A stretch of 64,000 nucleotides of DNA. Source: Puniceibacterium confluentis (lineage in GTDB: Bacteria; Pseudomonadota; Alphaproteobacteria; Rhodobacterales; Rhodobacteraceae). The position numbers and the translations under genes were made by a program. The notes below the pieces were generated by a model, which saw only the letters and a list, made by a program, of their open reading frames with translations, was not told the origin of the DNA and searched no databases. The stretch is taken from the NCBI RefSeq assembly GCF_007923445.1, contig NZ_VOJI01000005.1:62001-126000 (forward strand), read 5' to 3'. Within the stretch, counting starts at the first letter, position 1. Each line of letters starts with the position of its first letter. Positions 16,155-24,912 of the stretch are shown here, piece by piece.

Positions 16155-17318
16155 TCACTGGTTGGCCCGCTCGGCCTCCAGCCGACGGTAGGCTGCGACA
16201 TTGTTGTTGTGCTCATCCAGCGTAGTGGCAAAGACGTGGCCGTCCTTGGGGTCCAGCGTCTTGGCCACAAAGAACACATAATCGGCACTGTCCGGGTTCA
16301 GCGCGGCCTCGATGCTGGCGCGCCCGGGGTTGGCAATCGGTGTCGGTGGCAGTCCGGGGATGACGTATGTGTTGTACGGCGTCGCCGCCCGAAGTTCGGA
16401 CTGCCGCAACCCGCGGCCAAGAATGCCCTCTCCCCGGGTGATGCCATATATCACCGTCGGGTCAGTCTGAAGCCGCATCCCCTGGTTCAACCGGTTTATG
16501 AACACCGCCGCGACCTGCTCGCGCTCCGTCGGGATACCCGTCTCCTTCTCGACGATAGAAGCGAGAACCAGCGCCTCTTCGGGCGATTCAAGCGGCAGAC
16601 CCGATGCCCGATTCTGCCAGGCATTGGCGAGGATCACCTCCTGCGCCCGCTGCATCCGTTCAATGACGGACTCCCTGGTATCGCCCGGCCGCACCTCATA
16701 GCTGTCCGGCGCCAGTGAGCCCTCGGCCGGCATCTCTGCCACATCTCCGTCCAGCACGTCCAACTGCCGCAATTCGTTCACCACCTGCCAGCTGGTCACA
16801 CCTTCCGCCAGCGCGATGCGAAACCGGGTGTCCACCTTGGACTTCACGCTCTCGTACTCGGCAGGCGCGGCGCCTTCCGACGGATCGAATTCGGCCACTT
16901 CCTCGAACCGACCGGTCACAGGGTCCAGTTCACGCACCAGAACCTGCGCCTGATTGATGCCGACGCGAAAGACCACCTCGGTGCCACAGGTGCTGGCTCC
17001 GCCCTTGGTCACGATATCGACAATCTCGGACATCGAGGAGCCTTCGGGAACCAGATAGCTGCCGGCTTTGAGCTCAGACGCCTTGTCGGTATAATCCGCG
17101 CCCATCCGGAACAACGCACCGCTGCTCACGGCGCCCTGGCTCACCAACTCGTCCGACACGCGCCGAATGTTCGACCCGCGCTGCACATTCAGGCAGATCG
17201 GCTGCGCCAGCGGGCCAGCTTCCGAATATTCGCGTTGCGCCCACATCAGTGCGCCGCCCGCCAGAAACACCAGAACGACCAGAAACGTCAGCGCGTTAGA
17301 GGCGATATTGCGCCACAT
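16155..17318 (-). CDS. mltG: Endolytic murein transglycosylase
   Basis: 387 aa. Membrane-anchored YceG/MltG that cuts nascent glycan strands and so terminates peptidoglycan polymerisation. One N-terminal membrane helix (about 8-27) is followed by a periplasmic LysM-like part and the catalytic domain. ALVLASIVEKETG carries the likely catalytic Glu257, followed by the family signature VFINRLNQGMRLQTDPTVIYG and PYNTYVIPGLPPTPIANPG. Its start meets the fabF stop at 17318, so both are in one transcript. Confidence 0.96.
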   Translation of the reverse strand: MWRNIASNALTFLVVLVFLAGGALMWAQREYSEAGPLAQPICLNVQRGSNIRRVSDELVSQGAVSSGALFRMGADYTDKASELKAGSYLVPEGSSMSEIVDIVTKGGASTCGTEVVFRVGINQAQVLVRELDPVTGRFEEVAEFDPSEGAAPAEYESVKSKVDTRFRIALAEGVTSWQVVNELRQLDVLDGDVAEMPAEGSLAPDSYEVRPGDTRESVIERMQRAQEVILANAWQNRASGLPLESPEEALVLASIVEKETGIPTEREQVAAVFINRLNQGMRLQTDPTVIYGITRGEGILGRGLRQSELRAATPYNTYVIPGLPPTPIANPGRASIEAALNPDSADYVFFVAKTLDPKDGHVFATTLDEHNNNVAAYRRLEAERANQ

Positions 17319-18577
17319 CAGTCCACCTTTCCGAAGAGCACCGATGCGTTCGTTCCGCCGAACCCGAAAGAGTTCGACAGCGCATAGCGCACCTCGCGTT
17401 GGCGTTTGACGTTGGGTGCCAGGTCCACCTTGCTGTCGACTTCGGGATTGTCGAGGTTGATCGTCGGCGGCGCCACCTGGTCCCGGATGGCAAGGATCGA
17501 AAAGATCGCCTCGATCGCGCCCGCCGCCCCCAACAGGTGCCCGGTCGCGGATTTTGTCGACGACATGGTGACCTTGGCCGCCGCGTCGCCCAGCATCCGC
17601 TCGACTGCAGCCAGCTCGATGGTATCCGCCATGGTCGAGGTGCCATGTGCGTTGATGTAGTCCAGGTCGCCCGGTTGCAGCCCGGCCTTTTTCAGCGCCA
17701 TGCGCATCGACCGCTCGGCCCCGTCGCCGTCCGACGCGGGCGCGGTGATGTGATAGGCGTCACCCGAAAGACCATACCCCAGCACTTCGGCATAGATACG
17801 TGCGCCGCGCGCGACCGCGTGCTCGTATTCCTCCAGCACGACGATTCCGGCCCCCTCGCCCATCACGAAACCGTCACGGTCGCGGTCATAGGGGCGGCTG
17901 GCCTTTTTGGGATCGTCCGCGCGCGAGGTGCTCAGCGCCTTGCAGGCGTTGAAACCGGCGATGCCGATCTCGGAAATCGACGCCTCGGCGCCGCCGGCGA
18001 TCATCACATCCGCATCGTCGTCACGGATGATCCGCGCCGCGTCGCCAATGGCGTGGGCGCCGGTGGAACAGGCCGTGACCACCGAATGGTTCGGCCCCCG
18101 GAAGCCATAACGGATCGACACCTGACCCGAGATCAGGTTGATAAGCGCACCGGGAATAAAGAAGGGGCTGACACGGCGCGGCCCCTTTTCCTTGATGAGC
18201 AGCGCCGTTTCGGCAATCGAGTTCAACCCGCCGATGCCCGAGCCGATCATCACGCCGGTGCGGTCCAGACTTTCGCGGTCCGTCGGTCGCCAGTCGGCAT
18301 CACGCACCGCCTGTTCGGCGGCAGCGATGCCGTAAAGGATAAAATCGTCGACCTTGCGCCGGTCTTTCGGGGCCATCCAGTCATCTGCGTTGAACGTGCC
18401 ATCCGTCCCGTCGCCCTGCGGCACTTCGCAGGCGTAGGTGGTGGCCAGATGGCTCGCGTCAAAGCGGCTGATGGTGCCCGCCCCAGACTGCCCGTCCAGA
18501 AGACGGCTCCAGCTTTCTTCTACTCCGCAGGCCAGCGGAGTCACCAGACCCAGGCCTGTTACCACTACTCGACGCAT
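17318..18577 (-). CDS. fabF: Beta-ketoacyl-ACP synthase II
   Basis: 419 aa. Elongating condensing enzyme of type II fatty acid synthesis. The catalytic triad is visible: Cys170 in VVTACSTGAHAIGD, His311 in INAHGTSTMADTIE and His347 in KSATGHLLGAAG. Full family length. It is the upstream partner of mltG, a common alphaproteobacterial pairing; the acpP gene that often precedes fabF is not here, and a glycosyltransferase-like gene lies upstream instead. Confidence 0.97.
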   Translation of the reverse strand: MRRVVVTGLGLVTPLACGVEESWSRLLDGQSGAGTISRFDASHLATTYACEVPQGDGTDGTFNADDWMAPKDRRKVDDFILYGIAAAEQAVRDADWRPTDRESLDRTGVMIGSGIGGLNSIAETALLIKEKGPRRVSPFFIPGALINLISGQVSIRYGFRGPNHSVVTACSTGAHAIGDAARIIRDDDADVMIAGGAEASISEIGIAGFNACKALSTSRADDPKKASRPYDRDRDGFVMGEGAGIVVLEEYEHAVARGARIYAEVLGYGLSGDAYHITAPASDGDGAERSMRMALKKAGLQPGDLDYINAHGTSTMADTIELAAVERMLGDAAAKVTMSSTKSATGHLLGAAGAIEAIFSILAIRDQVAPPTINLDNPEVDSKVDLAPNVKRQREVRYALSNSFGFGGTNASVLFGKVD

Positions 18578-18703
18578 GCCTATGCCCCTTCTAGGATTTC
18601 TCTTGATCCCGCTCTTACCCTGCCAACGGGCGATGGGGCAAGACCGTGCTACCGCACTCTGGCCAAGTTCCGCCCGCCAAGAGCCTGTGCAACTGCGGCA
18701 AAA

Positions 18704-19498
18704 TCAGGCGTATTTCGGACCGAGATCCGCTTTGGCCCGCGCAACCCAATGATCCTTCAGCCAGTCACTGGGTTTGGCATAGCGGATCAGCGACCCGGTA
18801 TATCCCGCGATCGCTTCGGGCATCTTGGGGTGTCCGTGGAAACACACGACCCGCGCATCCTCCGGCAAGCGCGGCTTTCGCAGGTAGTTCCCGGGGAACG
18901 GATTGCAGTCATACTTGAAACTGACAACCCAGGGTTCGGGGATATAAACGAACTGTCCCCGGTCCATCGCCTTGTGGCTGGTGTATCGCTGTTCGGAACC
19001 GCGCGCGGTTTCGACTTCCCGATACGGGTTGGCCGCCAGTTCCTCATACAAAAATCCATGCTGCGCCGGATCAAAACGAAACACCGATCCGTGCCCTGTC
19101 GGCCGCCCCTTGCGTTTTTCGGTCCAGTCGTGGCGCATCGCGACACGGCCGGGCTCAAGCGCGAGAAGCGGGTCCAGCGCACCGGTGATGACCACGTCGA
19201 GGTCAAAGCCCAGAAACGGCCCCTGCAAATCCGGAACCAGCCCGGGGCGGAACAGCGATGTCTTGCGCATGGCACCCTGTCGGTTTGCCACGGCCAGAGC
19301 GGCATTCATCTGGTCCTGATAAGGTTCTACAGGCAGTGGCAGCACTTCGATATCAGGGTGAAATCCGTCGGCGTTCTCGGTCATGCAGAAGAACCGCACC
19401 GGCACCGACAGGTTGCGCCGCACTCCGGAATACAGCCGATTCACGTATTCCGGGCCAAACAGCGTGCCCCATTTAATGCAGATGATGTTGGCGACCAC
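18704..19498 (-). CDS. Glycosyltransferase-like protein of unknown acceptor
   Basis: 264 aa. Begins VVANIICIKWGTLFGPEYVNRLYSGVRRN, resembling GT8-like proteins that read sugar-nucleotides through a DxD motif; FLGFDLDVVITG supplies Asp-Leu-Asp at about 98-103. No membrane segment or signal peptide. I chose GTG 19498 because GGAGGG lies seven bases upstream; an upstream GTG at 19525 lacks this. Substrate and acceptor are unknown; cell-surface glycan decoration is a guess. It lies 126 bases before fabF, on the same strand. Confidence 0.65.
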   Translation of the reverse strand: MVANIICIKWGTLFGPEYVNRLYSGVRRNLSVPVRFFCMTENADGFHPDIEVLPLPVEPYQDQMNAALAVANRQGAMRKTSLFRPGLVPDLQGPFLGFDLDVVITGALDPLLALEPGRVAMRHDWTEKRKGRPTGHGSVFRFDPAQHGFLYEELAANPYREVETARGSEQRYTSHKAMDRGQFVYIPEPWVVSFKYDCNPFPGNYLRKPRLPEDARVVCFHGHPKMPEAIAGYTGSLIRYAKPSDWLKDHWVARAKADLGPKYA

Positions 19499-19675
19499 TG
19501 TCCGTCCCTCCGTACCGCCCTGCACATAACCCGGAACAAACGCACGTGCCAGTCCCGGCGAAAAGAGTATTTGAGCCGTCAGCCGTCATGGATTGTTGCG
19601 CGCAGGGCCGGTCCGGGCATAGAATTGGTTGCGCAAACAGCAACACCCCACCCACACATAAACCCGAGTACGGAC

Positions 19676-19987
19676 ATGCCCCAACCAGACGACTCCGACA
19701 TCGCCCAAGCCGCTTATTTTCTCTGGCTGGCGGAAGGCAAGCCCAAGGGCCGCGACGCCGATCACTGGCGGCGCGCCGAACAGGAGCTGACCGGCAGCCC
19801 CTCCCAGAAACGCGCCGCCAAGGCCGCCCCCAAGGCCAGGGCCACCAAATCCGCGACACCGAAAGCGGCGACCGCCACCGCGGCCCCTAAAACCAAGGCG
19901 GCGGCCAAGCCGAAGGCACCCGCCAAGACCACCGCAAAAGCGCCAGCCAAACCCCGCGCTCCACGTAAACCCAAGACGCCGGAGTAG
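19676..19987 (+). CDS. DUF2934 protein with histone H1-like tail
   Basis: 103 aa. Residues 1-40 form a DUF2934 module (IAQAAYFLWLAEGKPKGRDADHWRRAEQEL). From about residue 45 the chain is Ala/Lys/Pro/Thr-rich with repeated KAAPKA, KPKAPAK and PRKPK units, a low-complexity strongly basic tail like histone H1 or alginate-regulator-type DNA-binding tails. It may bind DNA or RNA nonspecifically. The stop is three bases from the convergent M20 gene stop, with no terminator between. The antisense region 17399-19675 in the same frame is open but not a gene. Confidence 0.85.
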   Translation: MPQPDDSDIAQAAYFLWLAEGKPKGRDADHWRRAEQELTGSPSQKRAAKAAPKARATKSATPKAATATAAPKTKAAAKPKAPAKTTAKAPAKPRAPRKPKTPE

Positions 19988-19990
19988 AGA

Positions 19991-21154
19991 TCAGGCAACC
20001 GGCATCCGGCGTTCGACAATCTCGGCCCACCAGCTGCAACCTGCGGGAATGGCGTCATCGTTGAAGTTATACTCGGGGTGATGCACCGCAGCGGTATCGC
20101 CGTTGCCGACCAGGATATAGGCGCCGGGCCGTTCTTCGAGCATAAAGGCGAAATCCTCGCCGCCCATCACCAGCGGCGCTTCGGCGCAGCTTCCTGACAC
20201 GGCGCAGGCAACCTCGGCGGCAAAGTCGGTCTGTTCCTGGCTGTTCACCATGACCGGGTAATTGCGCACATAGTCGATCTCGGCCCTGGCCCCCATCGAC
20301 TCGGCCACACCCGTGCAGATCAGCCGGATCCGCGCCTCCGCCAGATCGCGGTTCTCGTTGGCCAATGTCCGCACCGTGCCCTTCAGGACCACGCGCTGCG
20401 GAATGACGTTGTATGCCTTGGACGAGGATTCAATCGAGGTGACCGAAACGACAAGCTGACTGACCGGATCGGCATTGCGGCTGGCAATGCTCTGCAGCGC
20501 GGTGATCACATGGGCAGCCACCAGCGTGCTGTCGATGGTCTCGTGCGGTTTGGCGGCATGGCCGCCGCGGCCCTCGATGGTGATGTCGAACTGGTCTGTC
20601 GCGGCAAAGAACGGCCCCGGCCGGATCGCGAAGGATCCCAAGGGCTGCCCGGGCCAGTTGTGCATGCCATAGACCTCCTGGATGCCGAAGCGCTCCATCA
20701 TCCCGTCGCGGCACATCTCGCCGCCGCCGCCGCCGCCCTCTTCGGCCGGTTGAAAGATGACCGCCACAGAACCATCAAAGTTCCGCGTTTCGGCCAGATA
20801 TTGCGCAGCCCCCAGCAGCATGGCGGTATGACCGTCATGGCCGCAGGCATGCATTGCACCGGGATGGGTCGAGGCATACTCGACCCCGGTCTGCTCGGTG
20901 ATCGGCAGCGCATCCATATCGGCGCGCAGGCCGATAACGCAGCCCCTGGAATCCGTCTTGCCCCGGATCACACCCACAACCCCGGTCCGGCCGATTCCCT
21001 CGACCACCTCATCACAGCCAAAGGCCCGCAGCTTTTCGGCCACCAGCGCGCTGGTGCGATGGGTGTCGAACAGAATCTCGGGATGGGCGTGAATGTCGCG
21101 GCGCCACTTGGTGATGTCGGAATGCAATTCCGCAAAGCGGTTTTTGACCGGCAT
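19991..21154 (-). CDS. M20-family amidohydrolase (hippurate hydrolase-like)
   Basis: 387 aa. A cytoplasmic metal-dependent amidohydrolase that removes acyl groups from N-acyl amino acids (hippuricase/IAA-amino acid hydrolase type). Metal-site motifs: HACGHDGHTAMLLGAA (Cys104, His106) and FQPAEEGGGGG (Glu138/Glu139), with GMHNWPG and the C-terminal GGEDFAFMLEERPGAYILVGNGD. The start at 21154 is supported by AGGAGA six bases upstream. Probably the last gene of the minus-strand run from 26733. Exact substrate unknown. Confidence 0.92.
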   Translation of the reverse strand: MPVKNRFAELHSDITKWRRDIHAHPEILFDTHRTSALVAEKLRAFGCDEVVEGIGRTGVVGVIRGKTDSRGCVIGLRADMDALPITEQTGVEYASTHPGAMHACGHDGHTAMLLGAAQYLAETRNFDGSVAVIFQPAEEGGGGGGEMCRDGMMERFGIQEVYGMHNWPGQPLGSFAIRPGPFFAATDQFDITIEGRGGHAAKPHETIDSTLVAAHVITALQSIASRNADPVSQLVVSVTSIESSSKAYNVIPQRVVLKGTVRTLANENRDLAEARIRLICTGVAESMGARAEIDYVRNYPVMVNSQEQTDFAAEVACAVSGSCAEAPLVMGGEDFAFMLEERPGAYILVGNGDTAAVHHPEYNFNDDAIPAGCSWWAEIVERRMPVA

Positions 21155-21265
21155 GACATGTCTCCTGTTGTAAAACTTTGCGCCACCCTGCCCGAGCCCA
21201 CTACCGGCTGCAAGGTGGCGCCGTGACGTGAATGACGCGCCGGGGCTGTGCCTCCCGACCAACGC

Positions 21266-22609
21266 CTACAGATTTGGTCCGGGCACCATTTTGCTGCCGT
21301 CGCCGAAGCGTGTGATCCGAAACCGCTGCAAGTCATGGCCAGTGTTTTCGCCACGTACCAGCGCTGCCGCGACGCGCCCGAATCCCGGGCCGATGCCAAA
21401 GCCATGTCCGCACATTCCCGTCACCACCGTCAATCCCGGCAACGCTGCCACCCGGTCGACGACCGGCACCACATCCGGCAACACGTCGATCATTCCGGCC
21501 CATGCGGTGCGGGGTCTTACCGCCCCGACTTCGGGGAATGCCTCGGAAAAAGCATCACATGCGGCCTGTGCCCTGCCCCGGTTCGGCTCCGGGTTCAGGA
21601 TCCGCATCCGCTCGAAGGGTGATATTTCATCATCCGCCCAACGCCGGGGCGTGCCCCAGGCATCGGGAAACCCGCGCGGCGCGCGCGGGTGCAGTCGAAC
21701 GTCAAAACCGCCGCTTTTCAGGACCGGCAGATACTTCGGAATGGCCCGCACGGCATCCGGGCCGATGTAAAGTTCGGACAGGATCGACGGGGCAATTGTG
21801 TATCCGCCGTCATCCCGCGGCCGGAAGGCAGTGCGCCCGTCCACTGCCGCGCCGCCGGTCACCTGCGGCACCGGCCCGGTCTCAACCACCGTACAACGCA
21901 CCGAAAGCTGCGGGATGCCGACGCCGTGGCGGCGCAGGAACAGCGAAGACCACGCACCGCCCGCCAGAAGTACTTCCGCGCTCCGCACCCGCCCCTTCTC
22001 GGTCACGACTCCGGCCAGACGCCCTGCGGCCATATCCAGTCCGCGCACGGCGCAGTCCTCAACGATCACAGCTCCCGCATCCCGCGCCAGTCGCGCCAGT
22101 TCCGGCACCGCGACCCAGGGTTCGCCTTTCATGTCCGACGGTGTGTGCAGTGCGCCAGGCCAATTGCCCCGGATGCCCGGCAATACCTTGCCCAGATCGG
22201 CGCGCGAGACCAGGTGGCTGTCCAGCCCCGATCCAGAGGCCGCGTCCAGCCAGTCCTGGTAGGCGGCCAGATCGGCTTCGCGCCGCGCCAGATAGGTGAC
22301 TCCGACGGTTCGAACGCCCAGCCGACCCTGACAGTCGGCGTCCAGATCGCGCCACAGCCGCTGCGCCTCGATGGCAATGGGAATTTCGGCCAGGTCGCGG
22401 CCCTGCGCCCGGATCCAGCCCCAGTTTCGCGAACTTTGCTCGCCTGCCACCCGCCCCTTTTCCAGCAGAGTGACCTGAACCCCCGCCCGCGCAAGGTACA
22501 GTGCCGCCGACACGCCGATCACGCCGCCGCCAATGATCACCACGTCGCAGGCCTGCGGCAGGTCCGCCACATGTTCGGCATCCGTGTCACAGGTGAACGG
22601 GAACTTCAT
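21266..22609 (-). CDS. FAD-dependent oxidoreductase, D-amino acid dehydrogenase-like
   Basis: 447 aa. The DAO-type fold begins with a dinucleotide-binding motif VVIIGGGVIGVSAALYLARAG and E50-type acidic residue (TLLEKG), then EQSSRNWGWIRAQGRD. The C-terminal glycine-rich MCGHGFGIGPGFGRVAAALV closes the FAD site. Likely oxidises an amine or amino acid, with electrons to oxygen or the respiratory chain. Its ATG overlaps the ArgE-like stop in ATGA (22606-22609), which suggests that deacylation and oxidation are linked steps. Confidence 0.9.
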   Translation of the reverse strand: MKFPFTCDTDAEHVADLPQACDVVIIGGGVIGVSAALYLARAGVQVTLLEKGRVAGEQSSRNWGWIRAQGRDLAEIPIAIEAQRLWRDLDADCQGRLGVRTVGVTYLARREADLAAYQDWLDAASGSGLDSHLVSRADLGKVLPGIRGNWPGALHTPSDMKGEPWVAVPELARLARDAGAVIVEDCAVRGLDMAAGRLAGVVTEKGRVRSAEVLLAGGAWSSLFLRRHGVGIPQLSVRCTVVETGPVPQVTGGAAVDGRTAFRPRDDGGYTIAPSILSELYIGPDAVRAIPKYLPVLKSGGFDVRLHPRAPRGFPDAWGTPRRWADDEISPFERMRILNPEPNRGRAQAACDAFSEAFPEVGAVRPRTAWAGMIDVLPDVVPVVDRVAALPGLTVVTGMCGHGFGIGPGFGRVAAALVRGENTGHDLQRFRITRFGDGSKMVPGPNL

Positions 22610-23772
22610 GCCGAAAGATGTGCGAGCAGGCGCTCCATGAACGCCTGCCCGGCCTCAAACTGCGCAAGGGTGATGAATTCGTCCGGCTGATGCGCCTGAG
22701 CAATATCGCCCGGCCCGCAGACCACAGCCGAGTACCCGGCACGCTGGAACTGCCCCGCCTCGGTCCCGTATGAGACGACATTCGCCGAATTGTCGCCGGT
22801 CAGCGCCCGCACAAGCGCCTCTGCCTCGCCGTCCGCTTCCGGAACCAGCGCCGGCACGTCAAAGCGCTGTTCCACATCAATCCGCGTGTCCGGGTGGACG
22901 GCCTGCATGTCGGTCTCAACGGCGCGCAACTCGGTAAAATAGGCATCGCGCCAATCCTCCAGGCGTTCACCCGGAACGGCTCGGAAATCCATGCTGAAAC
23001 GGCAGTCCTTGGCGGTGATGTTGTGCGCGGTCCCGCCCGAAATCATGCCGACATGCGCTGTGGTCCACGGCGGATCAAAGGGCGCGGCCAGATCGCTGGG
23101 TGTCGCGGCGCGGCTTTCCGCATTGCGCAGGTTGGCCCAGTCGATCAGTTTCGCTGCGGACATGATCGCATTGACCCCGGTGTGCATGATCGAGGAATGC
23201 ACCTCGAACCCCTTGACGTGGGTCCAGAACCCCGCCCCGCCCTTGTGGCCGGTGACGGCCTTCATCATCGACGGCTCGCCCACGATCACCGCCGACGCCT
23301 TGGGCAACGGCCCCTGCATCGCCTTGATCATCGGCGGCGCGCCGATGCAGCCGACCTCTTCGTCATAGCTCAGCGCGATCTGCAACGGACGCCTTACACC
23401 GCGATGCTGTGCCTCGACCATTGCCCAAATCGCCAGCGCGTCGAACCCCTTCATGTCGGTGGTGCCGCGCCCGTACAGCTTGCCGTCCCGTTCAACCACC
23501 ACAAACGGATCAGAGCTCCAGGGCTGACCGTCCACCGGCACCACATCCGTATGTCCCGACAGCACCAGACCGCCCGCGACGTCCGGTCCGACATGGGCAA
23601 ACAACGCGGCTTTCTGACCGGTTTCGTCATAGTGGCGGTGGGCGGAGATGCCATGGCCAGCCAGATATTCCTCGACCCAATCGATCAGCGGCAGGTTGCT
23701 GTCACGGCTGACGGTGGGAAAAGACACAAGCGTGTCCAGCAATTCGCGCGGGGTCAGACGACGGGGTGGCAT
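22606..23772 (-). CDS. Acetylornithine deacetylase-like M20 peptidase
   Basis: 388 aa. ArgE/DapE-type metallohydrolase. Visible motifs: SGHTDVVPVDGQPW (metal ligands and catalytic Asp), YGRGTTDMKGFDALAIW, and SYDEEVGCIGA (catalytic/metal Glu pair). Classic ArgE makes ornithine, but here it is next to peptide uptake and amino-acid oxidation genes rather than arginine genes, so a catabolic N-acyl substrate is equally likely. The start at 23772 has AAAGGA five bases upstream; a longer frame to 23844 has no such site. Confidence 0.88.
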   Translation of the reverse strand: MPPRRLTPRELLDTLVSFPTVSRDSNLPLIDWVEEYLAGHGISAHRHYDETGQKAALFAHVGPDVAGGLVLSGHTDVVPVDGQPWSSDPFVVVERDGKLYGRGTTDMKGFDALAIWAMVEAQHRGVRRPLQIALSYDEEVGCIGAPPMIKAMQGPLPKASAVIVGEPSMMKAVTGHKGGAGFWTHVKGFEVHSSIMHTGVNAIMSAAKLIDWANLRNAESRAATPSDLAAPFDPPWTTAHVGMISGGTAHNITAKDCRFSMDFRAVPGERLEDWRDAYFTELRAVETDMQAVHPDTRIDVEQRFDVPALVPEADGEAEALVRALTGDNSANVVSYGTEAGQFQRAGYSAVVCGPGDIAQAHQPDEFITLAQFEAGQAFMERLLAHLSA

Positions 23773-23909
23773 GACGGTCCTTTCAGCATTATCTGCACCG
23801 CAGCATAACCCGATCCGACGCAGAGTACAGGGCAGGTACATCATATGCGTACAAACAGATGTTCCACAGCAGGCCAGCCAGGGTCGAACCCTGCAATATC
23901 CGGCGCGCG

Positions 23910-24827
23910 TCAGGGCAGGACGTAATCCGCCAGCACCGGATAGTGATCACTGGGCCATTCATCATCGAACTGCCTCCGCAGCACCACAGGGTCGCTGACC
24001 CGACGAATGTTGGGGGTTGCGCCCAAGTGGTCAATGGCCCCGAACACGTTGAGACCGCGATCAAAATGATAGGTCGCGCCCGCCACCGGGGCAAAGCGGA
24101 TCCCTGCGTCCGCCAGAATCTCGTAGGCCTCGCCACCGACTCGCGCATTCAGGTCACCGACCAGAAACACCGGCTCTCCGGCCTCGATCTGCGGCTGCAT
24201 CCGCTCGGAGACCAATTGCGCCGACCGGCGGCGGTTTGATCCGCTCTTGTATTCGAAGTGCACGTTGAAAACGGTAAACGGCTGCCCTTCCTGCGGTTGA
24301 AACCGCGCCCAGGAGCAATAAGCGGGGTAAGAGCCGTTGAAGGTGCGTGAGTAGATCACATCGGGGGTTTCAGAGAAAAAGAACCATCCCTGTTTCAACA
24401 GGCGCAGGCGGTCGGGCCGGTAAAACATCGGCTGTGTCGACGGAAAGTCCTGCCAATCGCCGCTTGCTGCGGCCCGGTAGTCCGGATTCTGTGCCAGCAA
24501 ATGATCCCGAGCCAGGTTGACCGAACCGTCGTCGCCGTGCTGAAAGCTCTCCATTTCCTGAAACGCCACGATATCGGCGCCGAGCGCCTTGAAAGCAGCA
24601 TCAAAGGCGCCCTTGCGCCTTTCCCAGTCGCCAACCGACCATGCGCCTGTCGCCTGCCCCAACACGATGTAATGGGCGTTGAAGGTGGCGACACGCAGCG
24701 CGCCTTCGGGACGGGGTGGCACCGCGACATATTCGGAATTTGACAGATGCATGGCGCAGGCAGCCAGGGTCAGCGCCGCGACCAGCGCGCCGAACACATA
24801 GAGCAGACCGGTGATATATCGCCGCAT
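23910..24827 (-). CDS. Endonuclease/exonuclease/phosphatase-family lipoprotein
   Basis: 305 aa. An N-terminal membrane segment ends in LTLAACAM, a lipobox-like site. The EEP domain follows: VATFNAHYI, IVAFQEMES (metal-binding Glu), VFNVHFEYKSG, VFLVGDLNAR (catalytic Asp-x-Asn) and WPSDHYPVLADY (catalytic Asp-His). Exported or periplasmic members act on nucleotides, nucleic acids or phospholipids. It lies between the ABC ATPase and the deacylase on the same strand, which could mean extracellular phosphate or nucleotide release; this is inference. Confidence 0.85.
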   Translation of the reverse strand: MRRYITGLLYVFGALVAALTLAACAMHLSNSEYVAVPPRPEGALRVATFNAHYIVLGQATGAWSVGDWERRKGAFDAAFKALGADIVAFQEMESFQHGDDGSVNLARDHLLAQNPDYRAAASGDWQDFPSTQPMFYRPDRLRLLKQGWFFFSETPDVIYSRTFNGSYPAYCSWARFQPQEGQPFTVFNVHFEYKSGSNRRRSAQLVSERMQPQIEAGEPVFLVGDLNARVGGEAYEILADAGIRFAPVAGATYHFDRGLNVFGAIDHLGATPNIRRVSDPVVLRRQFDDEWPSDHYPVLADYVLP

Positions 24828-24912
24828 CCTGACCCTCACGTTGCCGTAACGCCCCTTGAACGCAGCAGCCAGCCCGTTCCGTCGCACCTGCCCGGGTAAT
24901 TTGCCCCGAGCG

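Noticed and set aside
17399-19675. Long plus-strand open frame (862 codons) over fabF and the glycosyltransferase gene
   Set aside because: It is antisense to well-supported genes. Only its end (19676-19987) is real; the open frame is a GC-skew artefact.
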